A model generated the notes under the pieces. That model was not told the origin of the DNA. It ran no database searches and saw only the letters and a program-made list of their open reading frames with translations. This document shows positions 7,800 to 17,400 of a stretch of DNA of 64,000 nt, piece by piece; position 1 is the first letter of the stretch; each line of letters starts with the position of its first letter. A program made the position numbers and the translations under genes. This stretch comes from CAIWKO01 sp964469155 (GTDB taxonomy: Bacteria > Bacteroidota > Bacteroidia > Bacteroidales > CAIWKO01): positions 1 through 64,000 of the forward strand of contig CAYXXU010000011.1 in the NCBI GenBank assembly GCA_964469155.1, written 5' to 3'.

Positions 7800-10178
7800 A
7801 TGAAAAAAATATCGACCTTACTAACTGGATTCATCTGTACAATGATTCTTGTTACTTTTATTTCATTTAGTACTTATTCTCAACTAAATGTTTCGACCAC
7901 CCTGAATGCTCAACAACTTGTTCAGAATGTGCTGGTGGGGACAGGAGTAACAGTGACAAATATTACCTATTCAGGAGCCAGTGGTTCTATTGGACAATTT
8001 ACTAATGGAAATACAACAAATTTAGGTCTTAGTAGCGGAATTATTATTTCTACAGGTTTGGTAAACGGAACACCACCAATAGGTTCGCCCGGAGGAAATT
8101 TTGCCTCAACTGATAATGGAATGGGTGGTGATCCACAATTACAAAGTCTGATTCCAACATATACCGTTTATGACGCATCGGTTCTGCAATTCGATTTCAA
8201 CCCCATTTCAGACACATTACGATTTCGTTATGTATTTGGATCGGAAGAATATCCCGAATTTGTTGGTACAAGTTACAATGATGTTTTTGGATTTTTTGTG
8301 ACAGGTCCAAATCCAAGTGGAGGAAACTATACCAATTATAATATTGCCCGTATTCCAGGAACAACTTTACCAGTAACAATTAATAATGTAAACGCCGGGA
8401 GTTATTCACAATATTATATTAACAACGGTTCAGGAACAACTATTGTTTATGATGGGTTCACTACCGTTTTAACTGCTTGGGTAAAAGTTGTCCCTTGTCA
8501 GCAATATCATATTAAGATTGCTATTGGAGATGCCGGCGACCATATTTACGATTCAGGAGTTTTTCTGGAAGCCAATAGTTTTTCATCAAACGGATTATCT
8601 TACAATATTTCCTATTCTTCCAATATTGATACGGTTACCATAGAAGGATGTAATGATGCCCTCGTGAATTTTAAATTAGGTCACCCTGCCGTTGCACCAC
8701 TGGTTATACATTACACCATTTTGGGGACAGCAATTGAAGGTGTTGATTATCCTAATGTTCCTGACAGTCTTATTATTCCTGCCGGACAGGATTCAGCTTT
8801 TTTTATTATTGCTCCCATTTCAGACGGTTTAGCCGAACCTACCGAAACTGTGAAAATAGCTTATGTGAATACAGTCTGCGGAACCATTGATACGATACGT
8901 ATCCTGATTAAAGATTATACACCTATACAAACCAGTACTACTCCCGATGTGCATAGCTGCAACGGGCAGGATGCGAATATTAATGTAAATGCTACCGGCG
9001 GGTTTGATCCTCTTTCCTATTCATGGAGCAACAGTGCAGGGAATACTGCGAGTGTGAATGTAAACCCACCTACACCCACTGTTTACTATGTTACGGTATC
9101 AGATGCCTGTAATTATTTTGCAGTTGATAGCGTAAAAGTGAGTATCAGCAACCTTTCCACAACTATAACCAATGTGGATTCAATATCATGTTACGGATAT
9201 ACTGATGGCTCGGCTACTGTTACAGCAGCCAATGGTCTGCCTCCTTATTCTTATATCTGGTCACCAACAAATGATGTTACACCAACAACCAGTAACCTTG
9301 CAGCCGGGACATATTTTGTTACTGTGACTGACGATATCGGTTGTTCAACAACTAACTTTGTGATACTTGATAGTCCTCCACAAATTACTTTAAGCTTATC
9401 ACCAACCGATGAAACCTGCTATGGTAGTTGTAACGGACAAATAGCAACTCAATTGACCGGAAATTATGATCCCCCGGTAAACTATCAATGGAACACACTC
9501 CCTATTCAATTCGGACAAAATCTTTCGAATTTATGTACCGGAGACTATACCGTAACGGTTACCTATTCCCCTAGTAATTGTCATCTCACCGAAACAGCAA
9601 CAATAGGCACTGCTACTTCGATATATGCCTTTTTTACAACCGACCCGAGCCCCCCTGAAGGATATGTTCCATTTACCATAAGTTTCAACTCAACGGGTAC
9701 CACAGGGGCAGTGACCTATTCCTGGGATTTTGGTGACGGAACCCCTGTTAGTACTGACTTGAATCCCACACATGATTATCCATCCATGGGTAATTATACA
9801 GTAACTCTCACCGTTTCGAGCGGGGCACCCAATAATTGTATCAGTACTTATTCGGTTGTTGTAGTCGTGATCCAACCTTCGAGCATGACCATTCCCAATG
9901 TTTTTACTCCCAACGGAGATGGTATAAATGATATTTTTACGATTGATGTACAAGGAATAAAGACCATCAATATGGATATTTTTAATCGCTGGGGTAAAAA
10001 GATATATAATCTTAACGCAACTGATTTTGCAGATGTTCAGGCTAAGAAACCTATTTGGGACGGGACAAGCAAAAGCGAAGGAAGATGTGCAGACGGAACC
10101 TATTTCTATATTATTGATGCCGTTGGTTATGACAAAAAGGAATATAGTTTGCAGGGAACTATCAACCTGCTGAGATGA
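7800..10178 (+). CDS. T9SS cargo: choice-of-anchor L, PKD and gliding-motility C-terminal domain
   Basis: A large secreted or surface protein of 792 residues. The signal peptide is at residues 1-27. Residues about 30-260 are a choice-of-anchor L domain (LNVSTTLNAQQLVQNVL ... FRYVFGSEEYPEFVG). A Calx-beta-like stretch follows near residues 280-370 (GTAIEGVDYPNVPDSL). SprB-type repeats (GTYFVTVTDDIGC) come next. A PKD domain lies near residue 645 (YSWDFGDGTP ... GNYTVTLTV). The C-terminal 95 residues begin IPNVFTPNGDGINDIF, the gliding-motility-associated (type B) sorting domain used by the type IX secretion system. An adhesin role is likely by analogy. Its stop abuts the stop of the convergent methyltransferase with no intervening base. 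Confidence 0.85.
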   Translation: MKKISTLLTGFICTMILVTFISFSTYSQLNVSTTLNAQQLVQNVLVGTGVTVTNITYSGASGSIGQFTNGNTTNLGLSSGIIISTGLVNGTPPIGSPGGNFASTDNGMGGDPQLQSLIPTYTVYDASVLQFDFNPISDTLRFRYVFGSEEYPEFVGTSYNDVFGFFVTGPNPSGGNYTNYNIARIPGTTLPVTINNVNAGSYSQYYINNGSGTTIVYDGFTTVLTAWVKVVPCQQYHIKIAIGDAGDHIYDSGVFLEANSFSSNGLSYNISYSSNIDTVTIEGCNDALVNFKLGHPAVAPLVIHYTILGTAIEGVDYPNVPDSLIIPAGQDSAFFIIAPISDGLAEPTETVKIAYVNTVCGTIDTIRILIKDYTPIQTSTTPDVHSCNGQDANINVNATGGFDPLSYSWSNSAGNTASVNVNPPTPTVYYVTVSDACNYFAVDSVKVSISNLSTTITNVDSISCYGYTDGSATVTAANGLPPYSYIWSPTNDVTPTTSNLAAGTYFVTVTDDIGCSTTNFVILDSPPQITLSLSPTDETCYGSCNGQIATQLTGNYDPPVNYQWNTLPIQFGQNLSNLCTGDYTVTVTYSPSNCHLTETATIGTATSIYAFFTTDPSPPEGYVPFTISFNSTGTTGAVTYSWDFGDGTPVSTDLNPTHDYPSMGNYTVTLTVSSGAPNNCISTYSVVVVVIQPSSMTIPNVFTPNGDGINDIFTIDVQGIKTINMDIFNRWGKKIYNLNATDFADVQAKKPIWDGTSKSEGRCADGTYFYIIDAVGYDKKEYSLQGTINLLR

Positions 10179-10820
10179 TCAGAGTTTTTTAATTATCATT
10201 AATCCATCACGAAGGGGTAACAAGAAATTGTCTACCCTTTTGTCTTTTCTGACTTTTTCATTAAATTGCATAATGGCCTTAGTTTCTCTGTCAGATAAAT
10301 TCGGTTCATCGAAAACCTTGCCGTGCCAAAGCACATTATCGGCAATTATAAAACCGCCTTTTACCACTTTATCGATGACAAGTTCGTAAACATCTGAATA
10401 GACTTCCTTATCACAATCGATATATACCAGATCAAATGCATAGTCCATTGAGGGAATCAGTTCCAGTGCATCCTCAATATGCAATTCAATCTTATCGGAC
10501 ATTCCGGATAGCTTAAAATACTTGCGGCAAATGGTCTCCAGTTCTGGGTCCTTTTCTATGGTATGCAATCTGGCACCATGCTGTAATCCTCTTGCAAAAC
10601 AAATGGCGGAATAGCCGGTAAAAGTTCCGATCTCTAAAACCATTTTCGGCTTCAGCATTTCGCTGAAAGATTGTAGCAGTTTGCCTTGTAAGAATCCTGT
10701 TAGCATGATAGGATTCATTACTTTCAGATGAGTTTCGCGGTGAAGTTGCAAAAGAATATCGTCTATAGGCTTCGAATGCTGTTCAGCATAATCATATATC
10801 CTCTGATTTATAAGATCCAT
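10179..10820 (-). CDS. SAM-dependent O-methyltransferase
   Basis: A class I methyltransferase of the caffeoyl-CoA/catechol O-methyltransferase family (213 residues), transferring a methyl group from S-adenosylmethionine to an unknown hydroxylated acceptor. The SAM loop is VLEIGTFTGYSAICFARGL (residues about 61-79). The acidic ribose contact lies in HTIEKD, and the metal-site residues fall in YIDCDKEVYSDVYE and IADNVLWHGKV. Its ATG lies inside the last codons of the upstream peptidase gene (29-base overlap), so the two are co-transcribed and probably translationally coupled. Confidence 0.85.
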   Translation of the reverse strand: MDLINQRIYDYAEQHSKPIDDILLQLHRETHLKVMNPIMLTGFLQGKLLQSFSEMLKPKMVLEIGTFTGYSAICFARGLQHGARLHTIEKDPELETICRKYFKLSGMSDKIELHIEDALELIPSMDYAFDLVYIDCDKEVYSDVYELVIDKVVKGGFIIADNVLWHGKVFDEPNLSDRETKAIMQFNEKVRKDKRVDNFLLPLRDGLMIIKKL

Positions 10821-12057
10821 TGGCCTCGTAAATTAATTGTGTGAAACGATTGGTATCGAAAATTTCATTAGCTATTTCGAATAATTCGTCAGTAGTGATC
10901 TTCTCAATTTTTTTATTTATTTCTGCTATAGTTTCCACCTTATCGAAAATAAGATAGGTTTTCCCAATGGAGAGCATTTCAGCGATCTTTGATTCATAAG
11001 CCAAAGCCAAGTTACCAGCCAACTGCAGTTTTGCCCGGGAGAGTTGAAGTGAACTCATTTTACGCTCCCTTAATTTTTTAAGCTCAGCGAAGATCAATGA
11101 CATTACTTTATCCATGGCTTCGTTATCCGAGCTCACATAGATACTGAAAATACCGCTATCCTGATAAGGTGCGTAATTCGACTCAATATTATAAGACAAT
11201 CCGTGTTTTTCGCGAATTGACATATTCAATGTGGCATTGGAAGAGGGGCCTCCGAGCAAATTATTGAGCAAGGTAAGTCCTAGTTTCCGTTGGCTGTTAT
11301 AGGAATAGGCAATATTGCCCATGATGCAATGACTCTGGAAAATTTCTTTTTTAAGAACCTTCTGAACCGGCATATAATTATTGAATGATTTACGTTTAAC
11401 GGGTTCCTTATTATAAGGCATCTCCCTATCAAAGTGCTGTTTTAGGATCTTAATCATGTTCCCTACATCCAGATCGCCTACAATGCTTAAGACCATGCGA
11501 TCAGTACGGTAATTCTTATTGATAAAGCGTTCGATATCGACTTTGGTAAACTTTTGAATGATATTTTGCTTTCCCAATATGTTTCGACCTAAAGGATGCC
11601 TGGCAAACAGCAGTTCTTCAAAATCCTCAAAGATGGTTTCTTCGGGGATATCCTTGTAATAAAATATCTCATCGACAATGATCTCCTTCTCCTTTTTCAA
11701 TTCCTTTTCAGGAAAAACAGAATTGAAGATCACATCAGCTATTAGTTCTGCTGAGCGCTCGAAATATTCATTGAGGAAAGAGGCGTGGATGCAGGTATCT
11801 TCTTTGGTGGTGAAAGCATTCAACTCACCGCCAACATTTTCAATACAATTAAAGATCTGGTAAGATTTCCTTTTGGCCGTACCCTTAAAGATAACATGTT
11901 CGATAAAATGAGCCATACCATGCTGTTTGGGAGTTTCATCACGGCTACCTGTATTGATGAACAGACCTAAATGAACAATGAGCGAATTGCTGTAACTGTA
12001 AACGATGCGTATCCCGTTTCCGAGCTTAAAATACTGATATCCGGTGGAATGTTTCAT
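10792..12057 (-). CDS. M16 family zinc peptidase
   Basis: A pitrilysin/processing-peptidase-type protein of 421 residues. The inverted zinc motif is HFIEH at residues 50-54. The distal zinc glutamate lies about 76 residues later in KEKEIIVDEI. The second half holds the usual R/Y region (GGPSSNATLNMSIREKHGLSYNIES). No signal peptide is seen, so it may be cytoplasmic. A longer TTG start at 12066 is possible, but the ATG at 12057 is preferred because a promoter -7 element sits at 12064-12071, overlapping the TTG codon. It heads an operon with the overlapping O-methyltransferase. Confidence 0.88.
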   Translation of the reverse strand: MKHSTGYQYFKLGNGIRIVYSYSNSLIVHLGLFINTGSRDETPKQHGMAHFIEHVIFKGTAKRKSYQIFNCIENVGGELNAFTTKEDTCIHASFLNEYFERSAELIADVIFNSVFPEKELKKEKEIIVDEIFYYKDIPEETIFEDFEELLFARHPLGRNILGKQNIIQKFTKVDIERFINKNYRTDRMVLSIVGDLDVGNMIKILKQHFDREMPYNKEPVKRKSFNNYMPVQKVLKKEIFQSHCIMGNIAYSYNSQRKLGLTLLNNLLGGPSSNATLNMSIREKHGLSYNIESNYAPYQDSGIFSIYVSSDNEAMDKVMSLIFAELKKLRERKMSSLQLSRAKLQLAGNLALAYESKIAEMLSIGKTYLIFDKVETIAEINKKIEKITTDELFEIANEIFDTNRFTQLIYEANGSYKSEDI

Positions 12058-12063
12058 GGCCTG

Positions 12064-12071
12064 CAAAGGTA
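12064..12071 (-). promoter_or_regulatory. Promoter -7 element of M16 peptidase gene
   Basis: Read on the minus strand this is TACCTTTG, an exact consensus match only six bases before the ATG at 12057. The transcript would be nearly leaderless. Confidence 0.45.
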
Positions 12072-12189
12072 AGGAAGATTTTGATTAAGTTAAAAGTGGA
12101 GATTCGTAGTCATATATTGTCATTAATAGTCATTAGCTGTCATTCTTTGCATTGTTAAGGTGGTATAATAGCTGTCTTTCAATTTTGAT

Positions 12190-12197
12190 TACTTTTG
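12190..12197 (+). promoter_or_regulatory. Promoter -7 element of LOG operon
   Basis: TACTTTTG, an exact TAnnTTTG match, lies 18 bases before the ATG at 12216. It decides the start: a TTG at 12195 lies inside this element and is unlikely to be used. Confidence 0.5.
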
Positions 12198-12215
12198 CAA
12201 CCTAAAGAAAGTATA

Positions 12216-12806
12216 ATGAAAAATATAGCCGTATTCTGCGGATCAGCTTCCGGAAACCGTGAAATTTACAGGACCAAAACACATCAGCTGGGCAAACTTT
12301 TTGTTCAAAACGATTTTTCACTGGTATACGGATCAGGTAACGTTGGGTTGATGGGAATATTGGCCGACAGCATGCTGGAAGAGAACGGAACCGTAATTGG
12401 TGTTATTCCTCAGAGACTCGTGGATGTGGAGGTAGCGCATAAACATATCACTCAGACACACATCGTTGAATCGATGAGTGAGCGGAAAACCCTGATCGAT
12501 AAACTTTCGGATGCTTACCTGATTCTTCCCGGGGGTTTCGGAACTCTGGATGAATTTTTTGAGATGCTTACCCTAAACCAGCTTGGCATCATAAAGAAAC
12601 CTATTGGTGTTTTTAATATTGAAGGATATTACGATAAAATGTTCGAGCTTATCGATCATTTTGTGCAGGAGAGATTTATACGACTGGAGCATAAGGAACT
12701 CTTTTTTGTGAGCAACGAGGAGAATGACCTGATCGCTAAACTCAGAACTTTTGTTCCAACAGAAACCCACAAATGGCTCGAGAATTTTAAAAACGTAAAA
12801 TTCTAA
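12216..12806 (+). CDS. LOG family protein (TIGR00730, nucleoside 5'-monophosphate phosphoribohydrolase-like)
   Basis: A cytoplasmic Rossmann-fold protein of 196 residues, of the family once annotated as lysine decarboxylase. LOG enzymes hydrolyse nucleoside or cytokinin riboside 5'-monophosphates to base and ribose phosphate. The diagnostic PGGFGTLDE motif (PGGxGTxxE) is near residue 105. The start IAVFCGSASGN and the loop YGSGNVGLMG are the nucleotide-binding segments. The next gene begins two bases after its stop, so it leads the LOG-cupin-GDPD run. The true substrate here is unknown. Confidence 0.88.
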   Translation: MKNIAVFCGSASGNREIYRTKTHQLGKLFVQNDFSLVYGSGNVGLMGILADSMLEENGTVIGVIPQRLVDVEVAHKHITQTHIVESMSERKTLIDKLSDAYLILPGGFGTLDEFFEMLTLNQLGIIKKPIGVFNIEGYYDKMFELIDHFVQERFIRLEHKELFFVSNEENDLIAKLRTFVPTETHKWLENFKNVKF

Positions 12807-12808
12807 GG

Positions 12809-13282
12809 ATGATCAGAATCGACCGGAAAATCATTGATTTTGCCATCGCAAAAGCGCATCAATCACCGCGAAAGCGTATGAATTACAATTTTCATCAGGA
12901 TGAAAGTGCCATAGTGCAAAGGATGCTTAATGTCATTGAACCCGGAACCTATATACGCCCGCATAAGCATGAAAATCCCGATAAGAATGAGGTCTTCCTT
13001 TTGTTATCAGGAAAAGCTATGGTACTTGAATTTTCGGATGACGGCAACATTACTGAAAGCTATATTCTGGATCCGATCTTAGAAGACTATGGTGCCGAAA
13101 TAGGACCGGGTGTTTTTCATACCATCATTTCGCTTGCAAAGGATACCGTGGCATACGAAGTAAAAGAAGGACCTTATCTGCCTGCTACTGTCAAACAATT
13201 TGCCACCTGGGCTCCCGAAGAAGGAAGTGAGGGAGTGGAGGATTATCTGAATAGACTGATTGAACTTAGCAGCCATCACTGA
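12809..13282 (+). CDS. WbuC family cupin-fold metalloprotein
   Basis: A 157-residue single-domain cupin. Metal-binding features are the RPHKHENPDKNEVF segment (two histidines plus acidic residues) and the second histidine in GPGVFHTIISL. The N-terminal RMNYNFHQDESAIVQRMLN is typical of WbuC. The original WbuC gene lies in an O-antigen cluster and its reaction is uncertain. Here it sits two bases after a LOG gene and one base before a glycerophosphodiesterase, with no sugar-nucleotide genes nearby, so the context gives no O-antigen link. Confidence 0.8.
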   Translation: MIRIDRKIIDFAIAKAHQSPRKRMNYNFHQDESAIVQRMLNVIEPGTYIRPHKHENPDKNEVFLLLSGKAMVLEFSDDGNITESYILDPILEDYGAEIGPGVFHTIISLAKDTVAYEVKEGPYLPATVKQFATWAPEEGSEGVEDYLNRLIELSSHH

Positions 13283-13283
13283 A

Positions 13284-14087
13284 ATGCGTTATTTACTGAT
13301 CTTAATTTGCCTGATCTTTATGAACCGAGTTTCTTCGCAAAATAGTCCTCAAAAACTGACAGCAAATAAAACCGCCATTGTAGCCCATAGAGGTGGAAGC
13401 CTGCTGGCGCCCGAGAATACACTGGCTGCATTTAGAAATGCATTACAGATAGGTGCGGCATGGATAGAAATTGATGTGCATCAAACCAGCGATAAGGTCA
13501 CGGTGGTAATACATGATAATACTCTGGACAGGACCACAAACGGCAAGGGCGCCATTGATAAGATATCATTTGAAAAGCTCAGAAGCTTCGATGCAGGATG
13601 TAAATTTTCAGACAAATTTGCAGGGGAAAAGGTGCCAACCCTTGACGAAACACTTGCATTGATAGCAGGAAAATGCAATCTGCTTATCGAAATTAAAAAT
13701 CCTGATAAATCGGGAGAAATAGAAAAGGATGTGGTTAGGCTTATCCAAAAACATAAGGCCTGGGCCTGGTGTGTGGTGCAGTCGTTCAGTTATCAGTCGG
13801 TGCTGAAGGTTCATCAAATGGATGCTCAAATCAATACCGCTTTGCTTTTTGTAAAACCCAATATCGAAAAGATCAAAAACAATGCGGAAATGAGTTTCCT
13901 GTCGGGGATCAATATTTATCAGCGCTTTGCCGGAAAAAGAACCATAGAAAAGATACACGCCCTAAATAAAACAGTTTTCGTATGGACGGTGAACCATCCC
14001 AAAAGAATTCAAAAAATGATAGCAAACGGCGCCGACGGTATCATGACCGATGATCCGCAGATGATGAAAGAGCTACTGAACAGATAA
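13284..14087 (+). CDS. Glycerophosphodiester phosphodiesterase, exported
   Basis: Hydrolyses glycerophosphodiesters to glycerol 3-phosphate and an alcohol. The 267-residue protein has an N-terminal signal peptide (MRYLLILICLIFMNRVSSQ), so it should act in the periplasm. GDPD motifs: VAHRGGSLLAPENT (catalytic His), WIEIDVHQTSD (metal acids), VVIHDNTLDRTTNG (second His), LLIEIKNP and VWTVNHP near the end, giving a TIM barrel. The start is taken as the ATG at 13284, one base after the cupin stop; a TTG 24 bases earlier would spoil the signal peptide. It is the third gene of the LOG-cupin-GDPD run. Confidence 0.9.
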   Translation: MRYLLILICLIFMNRVSSQNSPQKLTANKTAIVAHRGGSLLAPENTLAAFRNALQIGAAWIEIDVHQTSDKVTVVIHDNTLDRTTNGKGAIDKISFEKLRSFDAGCKFSDKFAGEKVPTLDETLALIAGKCNLLIEIKNPDKSGEIEKDVVRLIQKHKAWAWCVVQSFSYQSVLKVHQMDAQINTALLFVKPNIEKIKNNAEMSFLSGINIYQRFAGKRTIEKIHALNKTVFVWTVNHPKRIQKMIANGADGIMTDDPQMMKELLNR

Positions 14088-14123
14088 TTCACATTTTTTT
14101 TCTACTTTTACAAAAAATTTTTC

Positions 14124-15488
14124 ATGGCTTCCAATGTTTCCATACCTAAAGGCACACGTGATTTCTCCCCAACCGAGATGATACGCCGCAAGTATATTTT
14201 CAATACGGTGGAAGAGGTATTCCGGCTTTACGGCTATCAGCCTATTGAAACGCCGGCCATGGAAAACCTGAGCACACTGGCCGGAAAATATGGTGAAGAG
14301 GGCGACCGCCTGATCTTTAAAATACTGAATTCGGGTAATTTCCTGGAGGGCATATCCAGCGATGATGTCCAGAACTTCAGTACGGCAAAGCTGGCAGCAC
14401 GCATGTGCGAAAAAGCCTTACGCTACGATCTGACTGTGCCTTTCGCGCGTTATGTGGTTCAGAACCGCAATGACATTACTTTTCCATTCAAGCGTTATCA
14501 GATACAACCCGTTTGGCGGGCCGACCGTCCCCAGAAAGGGCGTTACCGCGAGTTTTACCAGTGCGATGTGGATGTGATAGGCAGCAATTCGCTGTTGAAC
14601 GAGGTGGAGTTGATACAGATCATTGATAAGGTATTTCAGAAACTCGGATTGAAGATCACCATAAAGATCAATAACCGCAAGATATTAAGCGGTATCGCTG
14701 AGATCATTGGCGAGCCTGAAAAAATCATCGACATCACGGTTGCCATCGACAAGATCGATAAGATAGGGATAGATAAAGTTAACCAGGAACTGGAGAGCAA
14801 GGGCCTTTCAAAAAGTGCCATCGAAAAACTGCAACCCATATTGCAACTGAGCGGGAATAATGCTGAAAAGACCGGCAAGATCAGTTCCATAATCGGTAAT
14901 ACAGAAACGGGCAGAAAAGGAATTGAGGAAATCGACGGCATCTTTGATTATCTCAAAAACATTTCACTTGCCACCACCGTTGAACTTGACCTAACCCTGG
15001 CCCGCGGCCTCAACTATTATACAGGCGCCATTATCGAGGTAAAAGCCAACGATGTTGCCATGGGCAGCATTTGCGGAGGCGGCCGATACGACGACCTGAC
15101 GAGCATATTCGGTTTGCCGGGAGTATCGGGCGTGGGGGTTTCGTTCGGAGCCGACAGGATATACGATGTGATGAATGAACTTAAATTGTTCCCGTCAGAA
15201 ACCAATATTTCGACCAAACTGCTGTTTGTGAACTTCGGGACCGTGGAGGAGAAATATGCCTTGGAGGCCCTGGCGAAATTCCGTGAGGCAGGCATAGCTT
15301 CCGAACTGTATCCGGATGCCACCAAACTGAAAAAACAATTTTCGTATGCCGACAGCCGCATGATCCCTTTTGTAGCCATGGCCGGAAGTGAGGAAATGAG
15401 CGAAAATTGTTTCAAACTGAAAAACATGGCATCGGGCGAAGAGAAAAAAATCTCTGTGAACGAAATGATCAATGAACTAAAAAAATAG
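14124..15488 (+). CDS. hisS: Histidyl-tRNA synthetase
   Basis: A class II aminoacyl-tRNA synthetase of 454 residues that charges tRNA-His. Motif 1 region IPKGTRDFSP and FRLYGYQPIETPAMEN; motif 2 VWRADRPQKGRYREFYQCDVD; histidine loops ARGLNYYTGAIIEV and GGGRYDDLTSIFG; motif 3 VSFGADRIYDVM. The C-terminal anticodon-binding domain follows (about residues 360-454). It begins 36 bases after the GDPD gene and may be read from the same transcript. Confidence 0.95.
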   Translation: MASNVSIPKGTRDFSPTEMIRRKYIFNTVEEVFRLYGYQPIETPAMENLSTLAGKYGEEGDRLIFKILNSGNFLEGISSDDVQNFSTAKLAARMCEKALRYDLTVPFARYVVQNRNDITFPFKRYQIQPVWRADRPQKGRYREFYQCDVDVIGSNSLLNEVELIQIIDKVFQKLGLKITIKINNRKILSGIAEIIGEPEKIIDITVAIDKIDKIGIDKVNQELESKGLSKSAIEKLQPILQLSGNNAEKTGKISSIIGNTETGRKGIEEIDGIFDYLKNISLATTVELDLTLARGLNYYTGAIIEVKANDVAMGSICGGGRYDDLTSIFGLPGVSGVGVSFGADRIYDVMNELKLFPSETNISTKLLFVNFGTVEEKYALEALAKFREAGIASELYPDATKLKKQFSYADSRMIPFVAMAGSEEMSENCFKLKNMASGEEKKISVNEMINELKK

Positions 15489-15825
15489 TACATTTGAGGC
15501 AAAATTCACTTGTACTTTTCTTTACAATATGAATAACTGGCTTCTGAAATTCAAGATTAAGATCAACCGCAGCGGACTCTGCTTTTCGGGAATTCTAAAA
15601 ATTGCTTTTTCATCGTTGGCCTCCAATTTTTAAAATGCTCATTTACTAATGTAAACTCCGCTTTTAAAAATCTTGTCTGCCTCGAAAAATCTAATTTTTA
15701 GAACCCCTCTTTAGTTTTATTGCCATTGCATATTGTGGATTTACCTCCACCCTATTTAAATCATTAATTAATTATTAAAATCACAAATCCGTCGGTTGAC
15801 GGACGAGTATTAAATCATAAATAAA
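15489..15825. other. Gene-free stretch before the ammonia-lyase
   Basis: About 340 bases with short A/T-rich near-repeats (TTCTAAAAATTG near 15592, CCAATTTTTAAAATG near 15625, CGCTTTTAAAAATC near 15660) that could fold. I see no open frame, no consensus -7 element and no clear terminator for hisS. A long leader or regulatory region for the lyase gene is possible. Confidence 0.4.
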
Positions 15826-17370
15826 ATGAATACACTTATTGTAACAGGAAATAATTTAACCATCGAGGACGTTGTAAACGTTGCCCGTAATAATCAAAAA
15901 ATAGAATTGCACCCCGATGCAGTCGTAAGAATTCAGAAATGTCGTGCGATGCTCGAGAAAAAACTCGAAAATCATGAGATCATGTATGGCATCAACACCG
16001 GTATAGGCGAGTTTTCTGAAATCGTTCTGAACGACGACCAGGTGCAGGATTTTCAGAAATACTTAATTTATAATCATGCCGCCGGCATTGGCGAACCCAT
16101 GCCTATCGAACATGTACGCGCGGCCATGCTGAGCCGTATCAATGTGCATGCCCACGGCAATTCGGGCTGCCGCCCCGAGATTACCCAAACCTATGTGGAT
16201 ATGCTGAACAAAGGCGTTACTCCTATGGTTTGTAAAAAAGGTTCGGTGGGCGCCTGCGGCGACCTGGCCCCTATGTCGCAAATTGCCTTGTTGCTGATGG
16301 GCGAAGGACATGCCTACTATAAAGGCGAATTGCTGGAAGGCAAAGTGGCTATGGAAAAAGCCAATATACCTGTTCCGGGATTGATGGCCCGCGACGGCCT
16401 GGCTGCTATCAACGGTTCGAACTGCATCACCGGGATTTCATGCCTGATATTACACGACGTGAACAATTTCCTGAAACAGGCCGAAATTGCCTGCGCCATG
16501 TCGCTGGAAGCTTTGAAAGCCAACCTGAAACCTTATAACCACAAATTACTTGAAGTTCGCGGATTCGCGGGTGGTGTGAGAAGTGCAGCCGCTATCCGCA
16601 AGGTGACTCAGAACGGCGACCTGGCGACCAACAAGATCAAGGTGAAGGTTCAGGATGCGTATTCTATGCGTTCGACTCCACAGGTGATAGGTTCGGCTCA
16701 CGATCAGATCAAATGGGCACGCTCGCAGGTGGAAATTGAACTGAATGGGGTGGCCGATAATCCTATTTTCTTTGCAGAAGAAAACCTGCAGCTTTCGGGC
16801 GCAAATTTCCAGGGATGTCCTGTTTCTGTCCCAATGGATATGGTGGGTGCAGTGGTTACCATGGTGTGCGTGTTGTCGGAACGCAGAATGAACCGCCTGA
16901 ACAATCCCGCTTTGAGCGTGGGCCTGCCACCTTTCCTTACCAAAGGTGCCGGCATGTTCTCGGGGTTGATGCTGAGCCAATATACGGCCGACATGCAGAT
17001 AGTGGAACAGAGAATTCTTTCGATGCCCTCATGCGTTCAATCTATCCCGGCGGCCGCCGACCAGGAAGATTTCGTTTCTATGGGCATGAACGGAGTGTTG
17101 AAAAACCTGCAGATCATGGACAATGCTTACGGAATTTTAGGAATCGAGTATATGGCTGCTTCACAAGCCCTTGATCTGCGAGAGAAATTCGATGACGAGA
17201 AATACAAACTCGGCGATGGAACCAAAGCGGCCAAGGATTGTATCCGCAAACACGTGGAATATCTTGATATCGATCGTCCCTTGTATCCCGATCATAATAA
17301 AATGAAAGACCTCGTGGCTTCGTGCGAAATTCTGCATGAAGTGGAAAAAGTGGTGGGAAGCTTGGAATAA
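15826..17370 (+). CDS. hutH: Aromatic amino acid ammonia-lyase, histidine type (HutH-like), Ala-Cys-Gly MIO site
   Basis: An MIO enzyme of 514 residues that removes ammonia from an aromatic amino acid, most likely histidine to urocanate. Family blocks are YGINTGIGEF, RINVHAHGNSG, GSVGACGDLAP, DAYSMRSTPQVIG, NGVADNPIFF, SERRMNRL and the terminal QEDFVSMG. The residue pair before AAG is Asn-His, closer to the Ser-His of histidine lyases than to the His-Leu or Phe-Leu of tyrosine and phenylalanine lyases. The MIO tripeptide, normally Ala-Ser-Gly, is Ala143-Cys144-Gly145 (codon TGC at 16255). A Ser-to-Cys change kept activity in the Pseudomonas enzyme, so it may be functional. No hutU, hutI or hutG is in the window. 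A terminator follows. Confidence 0.87.
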   Translation: MNTLIVTGNNLTIEDVVNVARNNQKIELHPDAVVRIQKCRAMLEKKLENHEIMYGINTGIGEFSEIVLNDDQVQDFQKYLIYNHAAGIGEPMPIEHVRAAMLSRINVHAHGNSGCRPEITQTYVDMLNKGVTPMVCKKGSVGACGDLAPMSQIALLLMGEGHAYYKGELLEGKVAMEKANIPVPGLMARDGLAAINGSNCITGISCLILHDVNNFLKQAEIACAMSLEALKANLKPYNHKLLEVRGFAGGVRSAAAIRKVTQNGDLATNKIKVKVQDAYSMRSTPQVIGSAHDQIKWARSQVEIELNGVADNPIFFAEENLQLSGANFQGCPVSVPMDMVGAVVTMVCVLSERRMNRLNNPALSVGLPPFLTKGAGMFSGLMLSQYTADMQIVEQRILSMPSCVQSIPAAADQEDFVSMGMNGVLKNLQIMDNAYGILGIEYMAASQALDLREKFDDEKYKLGDGTKAAKDCIRKHVEYLDIDRPLYPDHNKMKDLVASCEILHEVEKVVGSLE

Positions 17371-17400
17371 AACGGAAGTCGGGAGACCGAAGACCGAAGA

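Noticed and set aside
12809..13282. O-antigen biosynthesis locus around the WbuC-like gene
   Set aside because: No glycosyltransferase, sugar-nucleotide or polymerase genes flank it.
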